Notes under the pieces: generated by a model
Database searches by the model: none
The model's input: only the letters and a program-made list of their open reading frames with translations
What the model was told of the DNA's origin: nothing
Assembly (NCBI GenBank): GCA_017861475.1
Contig: JAGFXV010000091.1
Location: 1-12,406, forward strand
Source: Bacillota bacterium
GTDB lineage: Bacteria > Bacillota > Syntrophomonadia > Syntrophomonadales > Syntrophomonadaceae
DNA: 12,406 nt
Direction of reading: 5' to 3'
Translations under genes and position numbers: made by a program
Shown: positions 6,864 through 12,406 of the stretch, in pieces
Layout: every line of letters begins with the position of its first letter
Numbering within the stretch: position 1 is the first letter of the stretch

Positions 6864-7721
6864 TTGAAACATATCAGCAAAGTAGCAACGGCCGTTGATT
6901 ATATTGAGGCAAATCTAACGAAAAAACTTGATCTTGATATGATTGCCGAAGCCGTTCATTACTCCAAATACCATCTGCACCGTATGTTTACAAAAACAGT
7001 GAGGATGACCATACATGACTACCTCCAAAGGCGGCAGCTTACCGAAGCGGCCAAACTGCTGGTTTTTTCGAATAAGTCGATCATGGAGATCGCTTTATTG
7101 TCCGGATACGAAAGTCAGCAAGCGTTTACCAACATTTTCACAGCCATGTATAAGCAATCTCCCCACAAGTACAGGGAAAATGAAAAGTTCTATCCTTTAC
7201 AGCTGAGATTTGAGTTAGAAGGGGGCTTTGACATGCTCGACCGCCAGGAGGAGGTGCAATGGGATATTGCTTTTGCCACGGAAGGGGACATCGCCTGCTG
7301 GATGAACCTGGTAAGGCTGGTCATCGACGGCTTTCCCAACTTGCAAGAGGATGAGTATATTGAGGTGTTAAAGCAGCGTATCGACACTCAACAGGCATTA
7401 ATACTAAAAGACAGTGAAATTGCCATCGGTATCTTGCTTTTCTCTGGCAAGACGGGAAGTATTGACTTTATGGGAACACATCCGCTTTATCGAAGGAAAG
7501 GCATTCCCCAGGCCTTTCTTGATAAAGTGATGGGTGAGTTGCTAAAAGACAAGGAAATAAGTATCACTACCTACCGTGAAGGAGACAAGGCGGACACCGG
7601 GCAACGCAGAGAAATCATGGAATTAGGATTTGCAGAGGCAGAATTATTGGTTGAGTTCGGTTATCCAACCCAACGATTTATTTTGCCAAGGGAGGATTTA
7701 AATGACCAAGGATCAGCATAA
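6864..7721 (+). CDS. AraC-type HTH protein fused to a GNAT-like domain
   Basis: A 285-residue two-domain cytoplasmic protein. Residues 8-105 form an N-terminal AraC/XylS double HTH: first helix-turn-helix around 24-42 and the family signature from IMEIALLSGYES through SPHKYR (73-104). Residues about 132-275 look like a GNAT acetyltransferase: ITGI-like strand IAIGILLFSG (186-195), DFMGTHPLYRRKGIPQAFLDKVM (split at 201-223) carrying the acetyl-CoA loop R-x-x-G, and a C-terminal strand at 265-274. The usual Gly/Ala after RxxGx is Pro (P215), so activity is uncertain and the domain may only sense a ligand. Start is TTG with AAAGGAGG at 6847-6854; an ATG at 6859 in another frame gives only two codons. 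It overlaps the next gene by 20 nt, so both are coupled. Confidence 0.85.
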   Translation: MKHISKVATAVDYIEANLTKKLDLDMIAEAVHYSKYHLHRMFTKTVRMTIHDYLQRRQLTEAAKLLVFSNKSIMEIALLSGYESQQAFTNIFTAMYKQSPHKYRENEKFYPLQLRFELEGGFDMLDRQEEVQWDIAFATEGDIACWMNLVRLVIDGFPNLQEDEYIEVLKQRIDTQQALILKDSEIAIGILLFSGKTGSIDFMGTHPLYRRKGIPQAFLDKVMGELLKDKEISITTYREGDKADTGQRREIMELGFAEAELLVEFGYPTQRFILPREDLNDQGSA

Positions 7722-9816
7722 CGGCGGGCAAAACAACAAATTGTCTGCCGTTTTAAATAAAGACCAGGTATCGGATAGCACGGTTTCCTTCCCAGATGAA
7801 ACGGCTCATCTAGCACAAATCAGCGAAAAGCTGGAAGATGCTTGGAGGAGAGCGGAGGACAGGATTGAACGATTAGACAAAGCATACATGGATGTCAAAC
7901 AGTACATGGTACAAAACCGGGGAGATATCGATCCTCATGAAATGTTCCAGAATGAACTGACCTTAAAAAGGATTGACAATACCGGCGCCTTTGCCGTAAA
8001 CATATGTGAGAAAATTGCCAAATTAAAAGATTCACCTTATTTCGCCCGCATAGATTTTGGTATAGCAGATAGCCGAAAAATCTCAAAATACTATATCGGC
8101 CGGTTTGGATTCAGTTATAAACATGAGTTACTCATTTTCGACTGGCGTGCTCCTGTTGCCAGTATGTTCTATGATTGTGAGATTGGACCGGCAGGATATG
8201 ACGCACCGTCAGGCCGGATTGCCGGAGACCTGACCCGAAAACGGCAATTCAAAATCCAAAATGGAAAACTGGAATACGTATTGGAAAGCTCGGTCAATAT
8301 CCAGGACGATGTGCTGCAGCGTGAACTAAGCCGCACCTCGGATAAAAAAATGCAATCCATCATCGCGACCATTCAAAAAGAACAGAATCAAATCATCCGC
8401 AATGAAAAAGCCGAAACAATGATTATTCAAGGAGTGGCCGGTTCCGGCAAAACGTCCGTCGCCTTACATAGAATCGCCTATTTGCTATACCGGTTCAAGG
8501 ACAGACTGTCTGCCCAAAATGTCACTATCCTGTCCCCTAATAAGGTCTTTGGTGATTACATCTCCAATGTATTGCCGGAACTTGGCGAAGAACCGATCTA
8601 CGGGTTGAGCCTCGCGGAGATAGCTGAAGTACAGCTGGAAGGGATAGTAGGTTTTGAGGCAGGCAAAGACCCACTGGAAACCGATGACCCGCAATGGGAG
8701 GAAAGGGTGCGCTTTAAGTCAACGCTTGAATTTGTGAAACTGATGGACAAGTATTTACAGCAGATGCCTGCCAGGGTTTTTGTGCCGGCAGACTACACCT
8801 TTGGCCGGTTTACAGCCGAAGCTGAATGGATACAAAAACGGTATGACGCTTACGGAAATGATCCGGTCAAACAACGAATCAAGAAGATTGCCAGTGATAT
8901 TCTTGAGCGCTTTACCACCGACAATATTCAGCAAGACGATCTGCCCAAGGTCAGAGTAATTATAAAAAGCCTGAATGGAATGCTTCGCTGCAAAAATACT
9001 CTCGCATTATATAAAGATTTTTTCAGGCAGATGAATATCGCCCGAATGTTGGTAATGCCAGCGGTGAAAACCTTGGAATGGTGCGATGTATACCCGTTCT
9101 TATACCTCCACGCAGCCTTTGAGGGGCTGCAGGAAAGCCGGGGTATACGTCATTTGGTTATTGATGAAATGCAGGATTATACGCAGATTCAATATGCGGT
9201 AATGAATATCCTGTTTAAATGTCAAAAGACGATCGTGGGGGATTTTGGACAGTGTATTAATCCCAACAACCTGCATACCCTGGAGGACATACAACAGCTT
9301 TATACTGATGCGGAACTGATCAAAATGAATAAAAGCTATCGCTCTACTTTTGAAATTATTAACTTCGTCGGGCGGATACAGAATATCGCTGCGTTGGAGG
9401 TGATAGAGCGGCACGGGGAAGAACCTGAATTAATACAATGTTGCGATGAACAGGACGAAATCGCAAGGATTAAGGAAAAGATAAAAGTGTTTCTTGACAG
9501 TGAAAATGTAACGATGGGGATCATCTTGAAAACAAACCAGTCAGCCAGAGCATGGTATGATGCTTTATCAAAGGATTACAAAATTCATTTGATCTCACCT
9601 GAAACCACTGGTTTTGCCAACGGTGTATCTATTACCTCCGTTCAAATGTCTAAAGGATTGGAATTTGATGAGGTCATTCTCCCCACAGCCAACAACAATA
9701 CCTACAAGACCGATTACGACCGCAGTCTGCTCTATATTGCCTGCACCCGTGCCATGCACCGGCTCACCTTAACGTATACCGGAAAACTGACAGCGCTGAT
9801 CACCGGAGAAGGGTAA
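7702..9816 (+). CDS. helD: HelD-type RNA polymerase recycling motor (UvrD-like SF1 ATPase)
   Basis: Superfamily 1 ATPase of 704 residues, close to Firmicutes HelD (774 in B. subtilis), which inserts an N-terminal coiled coil in the RNA polymerase secondary channel and pries off nucleic acid. Visible: coiled coil from about residue 35 to 70 (EKLEDAWRRAEDRIERLDKA), the HelD-typical DWRAPV block (147-152) followed by KRQF, Walker A GVAGSGKTS (244-252), Walker B VIDEMQD (486-492), GDFGQCI, the SYRST block, motif V SVQMSKGLEF (646-655) and motif VI YIACTRA (678-684). All ATPase motifs are intact. Many HelD proteins aid recycling of stalled polymerase; actinobacterial relatives (HelR) protect against rifampicin. 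GGGAGG at 7690-7695 sets the ATG within the end of the AraC-GNAT gene. It converges with the DUF2178-like gene, with only 14 nt between the stops. Confidence 0.92.
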   Translation: MTKDQHNGGQNNKLSAVLNKDQVSDSTVSFPDETAHLAQISEKLEDAWRRAEDRIERLDKAYMDVKQYMVQNRGDIDPHEMFQNELTLKRIDNTGAFAVNICEKIAKLKDSPYFARIDFGIADSRKISKYYIGRFGFSYKHELLIFDWRAPVASMFYDCEIGPAGYDAPSGRIAGDLTRKRQFKIQNGKLEYVLESSVNIQDDVLQRELSRTSDKKMQSIIATIQKEQNQIIRNEKAETMIIQGVAGSGKTSVALHRIAYLLYRFKDRLSAQNVTILSPNKVFGDYISNVLPELGEEPIYGLSLAEIAEVQLEGIVGFEAGKDPLETDDPQWEERVRFKSTLEFVKLMDKYLQQMPARVFVPADYTFGRFTAEAEWIQKRYDAYGNDPVKQRIKKIASDILERFTTDNIQQDDLPKVRVIIKSLNGMLRCKNTLALYKDFFRQMNIARMLVMPAVKTLEWCDVYPFLYLHAAFEGLQESRGIRHLVIDEMQDYTQIQYAVMNILFKCQKTIVGDFGQCINPNNLHTLEDIQQLYTDAELIKMNKSYRSTFEIINFVGRIQNIAALEVIERHGEEPELIQCCDEQDEIARIKEKIKVFLDSENVTMGIILKTNQSARAWYDALSKDYKIHLISPETTGFANGVSITSVQMSKGLEFDEVILPTANNNTYKTDYDRSLLYIACTRAMHRLTLTYTGKLTALITGEG

Positions 9817-9830
9817 TGAAAACGGGAAAA

Positions 9831-10235
9831 CTAGACCCGGTATTTATACCAGAGAAAAGAAAGCATCTGTATTATTATGGTACCAGCTCCCAGCAGAGGA
9901 AGGATGACCTCAAATGCAAGAGAAGGTGCCAAACGGTGAACGTTGGATATAATCGCCAGAACCCAGATGGAAAGGAAGAGAAGCCAGAATGAATTCCGTT
10001 GGGCTTTGCCTGATATTATGGATAAACGTTCATCGACCAGGGTGTTTTTGAAGGTAATGCCGTCCAGACGGTAAACCACCAGCAGGTAAACGAGCAGGAG
10101 GCTTACCACTCCCGCTAAAAGAAGCACCATTTCGCCGGCCTGGGCGGTATAGACGCCATATACTGCCATGAAATCAAAAACAAGAGTCAATACTCCCCAT
10201 CCGATCAACAGCCATCTGGGATCCATTCTATTCAC
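9831..10235 (-). CDS. DUF2178-like four-helix membrane protein
   Basis: A 134-residue membrane protein with four hydrophobic segments (about 8-27, 34-55, 82-101 and 108-128) and, in the central cytoplasmic loop, VDERLSIISGKAQRNSF, matching the DER-x4-I-x2-KA-x-R-x-SF motif that I associate with DUF2178-type proteins. Function is unknown. The start is GTG (10233-10235), overlapping the TGA stop of the XRE gene (10232-10234); ATG three codons on (10226) is an alternative. Genes of this kind commonly follow a small XRE regulator, so the pair is probably one functional unit such as a regulator with a membrane partner. Confidence 0.75.
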   Translation of the reverse strand: MNRMDPRWLLIGWGVLTLVFDFMAVYGVYTAQAGEMVLLLAGVVSLLLVYLLVVYRLDGITFKNTLVDERLSIISGKAQRNSFWLLFLSIWVLAIISNVHRLAPSLAFEVILPLLGAGTIIIQMLSFLWYKYRV

Positions 10236-10456
10236 ACGTCTTCCTGCCTTTCTTCCTCCAACCAGAATATATCCTCTACCGGCATTTCAAAAAATCGGGC
10301 TATTTTCAATGCCAGGGCGATTGAAGGTTCATATTTTCGGTTTTCAAGAGCCAGGATAGTGTGACGGGTCACTCCCAGCGCCACTCCCAGTTCCTCCTGG
10401 GTTAGATCTCTGGTTCGTCTTATTAATCGGAGCTTGTTGTTTACCTTGGAATCCAT
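10232..10456 (-). CDS. Small XRE (Cro/CI) family regulator
   Basis: A 74-residue DNA-binding protein that is almost only a helix-turn-helix domain: LRLIRRTRDLTQEELGVALG, then VTRHTILALENRKYEPSIALALKIA and the typical ending VEDIFWLEEE. The recognition helix is around THRHTI-equivalent residues 28-36 (VTRHTILAL). It is followed with a four-base overlap by the DUF2178-like gene and is probably coupled to it. Upstream lies a 7-bp dyad ending in a U8 tract and a TATAAT at 10520-10525 on the same strand, which suggests autoregulation through this leader. The ribosome binding site (GGTGAG) is weak, so expression is likely low. Confidence 0.85.
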   Translation of the reverse strand: MDSKVNNKLRLIRRTRDLTQEELGVALGVTRHTILALENRKYEPSIALALKIARFFEMPVEDIFWLEEERQEDV

Positions 10457-10638
10457 ATCTCACCATCCAAAAAAAATTGCTTACCGTTTACCGGTAAGTA
10501 TCGGATTAGTTTATCAATTATTATAGCTGACTTTAAAACAAACAGGGGAAGTAAAAATATCACTCCCATTAAGAAACAAAGAGGCAACACCGGGTCAGTA
10601 CCAGTATTTTCAATAACATCATCAATTGGTAGAGACAA
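10441..10638 (-). CDS. Doubtful 65-codon ORF with one membrane segment
   Basis: The frame begins with TTG seven bases after the stop of the 282-aa gene and overlaps the XRE start by 16 nt. It would encode one strongly hydrophobic segment (about residues 18-45, LPLCFLMGVIFLLPLFVLKS) with charged ends. No ribosome binding site precedes the TTG, and a hairpin with a U8 tract lies inside its 3' part. It may be a small membrane protein, the remnant of a larger one, or a chance frame over the XRE leader. I recognise no family. Confidence 0.2.
   Translation of the reverse strand: MSLPIDDVIENTGTDPVLPLCFLMGVIFLLPLFVLKSAIIIDKLIRYLPVNGKQFFLDGEIWIPR
10469..10498 (-). terminator. Hairpin with U8 tract before the XRE gene (terminator/attenuator or operator)
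   Basis: On the minus strand CTTACCG and CGGTAAG (10498-10492 and 10486-10480) form a 7-bp stem with a GTAAA loop, followed by CAA and eight T. This has the form of an intrinsic terminator for transcripts from the 282-aa gene. It also contains the perfect 10-bp palindrome TTACCGGTAA. Because only about 13 nt remain before the XRE ATG, an XRE promoter must lie upstream of it, so the hairpin would act as an attenuator or the dyad as an operator. Confidence 0.55.
10520..10525 (-). promoter_or_regulatory. Candidate -10 box for the XRE gene
   Basis: A perfect TATAAT on the minus strand, 64 nt before the XRE start. No clear -35 is present 17 nt upstream. The dyad at 10480-10498 lies about 20-30 nt downstream of the implied start site. 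Confidence 0.35.
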
Positions 10639-10644
10639 ATATTT

Positions 10645-11493
10645 TTAACATATATTATACCCTTGACTCGATTGCTCAACAGTCCTGGGGAGACTTACTA
10701 TTTCGGATAAATAGTAAGCAATTGTAACCGATATGGTGTCAATCAAAAACATAAAGATCGTATTTATCATTTGCCCTTTAAGTACCAGCGGAATAAATAT
10801 AAAAAATCCCCCCCAGGTTAAACCGAATAATATAAAGCCAAATTTGATTGAGCTAAGAAGGGATGAAGATGACGGGGTAGTTTTTCTTAACAGCAGATAA
10901 GTCAAACCCAGGCAGAGACCCGTTACAATTGTCCAAACCAGTGTATAAACAGGATCAGTCCGAAAACCGGTATCAATGATATTGGTATAGTAAGAAACTA
11001 TTCGAATCAAGGAAAAAACAAGAACGAAAACAACAATTCCGATGAATGATTGATACCTATAAAAAGTATTATAAGTATTTATTGAATCCGCTTCCTTTGA
11101 GGATCGCCCTAGCAGCCATCCCATTAAAACCACTGGGATAGCGTCACATAATCCTCCAACGAATTCATTGATAAAAGGGTTACCTGATTTAGGTACGCCC
11201 ATGATATAACCGAGCAGCCATAACAAACCGATGGAGATGCCGTATTTCAATCCTCGGACACTTTTATTCCCGGGAATTCTGTCTTCTATGAGATAAAAGA
11301 CGAAAGCTACACAACTGTAACCAATGATCGCCCATAACAAAGCTGTTAAGGGAAGTCCTATTAACAACACCAGTTTGCTTAATGTGTTTGCAGACGTATC
11401 ACTTGCCAATACCGGTGGGGTAAGCAAATGAAGGGTCAAACAGAGTGCCGTACTGAGAACTATAGTTCCTATGTATTTGAATTTTATGTTCAC
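10645..11493 (-). CDS. Polytopic membrane protein with internal duplication, function unknown
   Basis: A 282-residue protein with about eight hydrophobic segments. The first (residues 7-30, ending VLAS) could be a signal anchor. Residues 41-132 and 182-266 look like two related halves: SVRGLKYGISIGLLWLLGY in the first aligns with LLSSIKFGFILFGLTWGGF in the second, and each continues through a Phe-Ile-Asn or Met-Ile-Asn stretch and a CDAIPV/IDTISV segment. The loop at 131-148 is polar and the C-terminal tail (267-282) is soluble. Start is GTG with GAGAGGAG upstream at about 11503-11510. A near-consensus promoter precedes it. I recognise no named family; it resembles uncharacterised integral membrane proteins of Firmicutes. 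Confidence 0.75.
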   Translation of the reverse strand: MNIKFKYIGTIVLSTALCLTLHLLTPPVLASDTSANTLSKLVLLIGLPLTALLWAIIGYSCVAFVFYLIEDRIPGNKSVRGLKYGISIGLLWLLGYIMGVPKSGNPFINEFVGGLCDAIPVVLMGWLLGRSSKEADSINTYNTFYRYQSFIGIVVFVLVFSLIRIVSYYTNIIDTGFRTDPVYTLVWTIVTGLCLGLTYLLLRKTTPSSSSLLSSIKFGFILFGLTWGGFFIFIPLVLKGQMINTIFMFLIDTISVTIAYYLSEIVSLPRTVEQSSQGYNIC

Positions 11494-11547
11494 AAAAGGT
11501 TACTCCTCTCAAGTTCATTTAATTATTTTTGATTATGTCTTGAGAAA

Positions 11548-11576
11548 ATTGTAACGCCAACTAAACAAAATGTAAA
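11548..11576 (-). promoter_or_regulatory. Sigma-70-type promoter of the 282-aa membrane protein gene
   Basis: On the minus strand TTTACA (11576-11571) and TACAAT (11553-11548) are separated by exactly 17 nt, each matching five of six consensus bases. Transcription would begin near 11541, giving a leader of about 48 nt with the GGAG ribosome binding site. Confidence 0.65.
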
Positions 11577-11677
11577 GTAGACATAACAAGAAATATTACA
11601 CCAGACGTTTGAGACAAAAGAAAAAGTCTTTTAAATGAGTTATGCTGAGCGAGCCCCGTTGGAAAGACCGGTGGGCC

Positions 11678-11723
11678 TTTTTAATTGAATTCGGTATAAT
11701 GGAAAAATGTTTGAGGTTTTCAG
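11678..11723 (+). repeat. Leader repeat, copy B
   Basis: Second copy of the 46-47 nt sequence seen at 3986-4032, with TATAAT at 11695-11700 and ending GGTTTTCAG. Unlike copy A it is not preceded by TTGAC, so as a promoter it would lack a -35. It lies 45 nt upstream of the broken acetyltransferase gene. The sequence before it (from 11661, GGAAAGACCGGTGGGCC then T5) could form a weak hairpin with a T tract. Confidence 0.7.
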
Positions 11724-11767
11724 CGTAGTCAGACAAACGAGACAATGGTGTAAAAATGGAGAAAAAC

Positions 11768-12236
11768 ATGGCAAATAAATTGAGATTACGAGAAATGGAA
11801 GATATCGATATCATACTTTTTAAAAAATGGTTATACGAAGACCATATTACAAGATGGTATCCGGATCCTTTGGCATGGATTCATGAAATAGAGAACAGAC
11901 ATGACGAGTTTTTCTGGATACATCATTTCATTGTAACGCTGGATCAAAAAGATATTGGCTTTTGCCAATTCTATGAATATAAGCATGGCGGAGAAAGCTG
12001 GCATGGTGATGTTCAAATGGAGGGTACATACAGCATCGATTATTTAATCGGTGATAAAAACTCTGCTGACCAAAACAATATTCAATTTGCCCAATGGAGA
12101 AAAGATTATAGTACAGCCTGATCCTGACAATGAAGCTTCCTGTAATGCATTATTATCTGCAGGATACAAATACGATCATCAAAATAAGTTATATTATATT
12201 GAAAGAAATAGCGATGGATTTGAAAATCAGTCTTAA
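11768..12236 (+). pseudogene. AAC(6')-like GNAT acetyltransferase, broken by a frameshifting deletion
   Basis: The first part reads as an AAC(6')-type GNAT: LRLREMEDIDIILFKKWL, YPDPLAWIHEIENR, HHFIVTLDQKDIGFCQFYEY and EGTYSIDYLIG. Past about 12050 the frame degenerates and stops at 12121, while the frame one base back continues the family sequence with TKTIFNLPNGEKIIVQPDP, NEASCNALLSAGYKYD and NKLYYI to a stop at 12236. The junction lacks the piece that should hold the acetyl-CoA pyrophosphate loop (Q/R-x-x-G-x-G), about 11-12 residues. I infer a deletion of roughly 35 nt with loss of frame. Start is taken as ATG 11768 because GGAG ends six bases before it; ATG 11756 has no such site. Relatives modify aminoglycosides or other amines, but this copy should be inactive. 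Confidence 0.7.
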
Positions 12237-12295
12237 ATTTCAAAAATCGAAAATATTTTTTGTAAACTCAAATGGAATTCTTGAAAAAAATCAGT

Positions 12296-12325
12296 TTGAC
12301 GAAAACGGAGTGTGTAAAATAAATT
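12296..12325 (+). promoter_or_regulatory. Weak candidate promoter before the last gene
   Basis: TTGACG at 12296-12301 and TAAATT at 12320-12325 with an 18-nt spacer. The -10 match is only four of six. It would serve the frame starting at 12381. Confidence 0.25.
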
Positions 12326-12335
12326 GTGCTTAAGT

Positions 12336-12369
12336 CCTTTCCAAGAATAGAATTAGATAGATGGAAAGG
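12336..12369 (+). other. Inverted repeat covering the ribosome-binding region of the last gene
   Basis: CCTTTCCA (12336-12343) pairs exactly with TGGAAAGG (12362-12369) around an 18-nt AT-rich loop, 11 nt before the ATG at 12381. If it forms in RNA it would cover part of the purine-rich stretch that must serve as ribosome binding site. It lacks a T tract and is not a terminator. Confidence 0.3.
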
Positions 12370-12380
12370 CAGGCATACAT

Positions 12381-12406
12381 ATGGAAAAGAAAAAGCTAGT
12401 ATCAAA
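12381..12406 (+). CDS. Start of a gene cut by the window end
   Basis: An ATG followed by eight open codons reading MEKKKLVS to the end of the window, with a purine-rich GGAAAGGCAGG at 12363-12373. The lysine-rich beginning would suit a signal peptide or a cytoplasmic protein; too little is visible to say. Preceding features are a weak promoter and an inverted repeat. Confidence 0.3.

Noticed and set aside
9817..9840. Possible shared terminator between helD and the DUF2178-like gene
   Set aside because: Only a four-base GC stem (CGGG/CCCG) with no T tract; not enough to call.
11596..11814. 72-codon minus-strand frame over leader repeat B
   Set aside because: Spans the repeat and the start of the acetyltransferase remnant, with no start signal and no recognisable domain.
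12130..12333. 67-codon plus-strand frame after the broken acetyltransferase
   Set aside because: Its first half overlaps the displaced acetyltransferase frame and it has no ribosome binding site; the last 30 codons look protein-like but match nothing I recognise.
1..12406. CRISPR array, tRNA, rRNA, riboswitch or complete insertion sequence
   Set aside because: No regularly spaced repeats, cloverleaf, rRNA-like stretch, T-box or known aptamer motif, and no transposase frame were seen on either strand.

Overview
The window looks like a low-to-mid GC Bacillota chromosome, most probably a Clostridia/Peptococcales-type organism of the Desulfitobacterium-Dehalobacter kind. This is inferred from gene content and start-codon use (strong AGGAGG-type ribosome binding sites, many TTG/GTG starts, a DivIVA cluster, a copper-amine-oxidase-N stalk protein and a Firmicutes-type HelD). 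No rRNA, tRNA, CRISPR array or complete insertion sequence is visible.

Region 1 (1-3930, all +) is a housekeeping block: 3' part of proC (proline synthesis), a one-repeat YggT membrane protein, a 636-aa U32 'peptidase' of the RNA-hydroxylation type, divIVA (polar/septal coiled coil) and a DUF167/YggU gene that overlaps the divIVA stop, closed by an intrinsic terminator. It is a variant of the sepF-ylmG-ylmH-divIVA cell-division neighbourhood, with a U32 gene in the slot where B. subtilis has ylmH.

Region 2 (3980-6860) is accessory: a promoter-like leader that recurs near 11.68 kb, a 66-aa two-helix membrane protein, a REP-like palindrome, a convergent HpcH/HpaI-type aldolase, an unannotated-size 30-codon ORF, a Spy/CpxP-like exported protein whose 3' end seems rearranged so that it reads through its own 30-bp palindromic terminator, and an exported copper-amine-oxidase-N domain protein on the opposite strand.

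Region 3 (6830-9816, +) is a two-gene unit: an AraC-type HTH fused to a GNAT-like domain, overlapping by 20 nt a HelD-type RNA polymerase recycling helicase. This is the most biologically interesting unit: a regulator/acetyltransferase fusion translationally coupled to an RNAP-clearing motor.

Region 4 (9831-11576, -) holds, in transcription order, an internally duplicated 282-aa membrane protein behind a near-consensus promoter, a doubtful 65-codon ORF, a hairpin with a U8 tract that may be an attenuator, terminator or operator, a small XRE regulator and an overlapping DUF2178-like membrane protein. Region 5 (11678-12406, +) starts with the second copy of the promoter-like leader, followed by an AAC(6')-like GNAT gene broken by a frameshifting deletion that removes its acetyl-CoA loop, and the first codons of a further gene.
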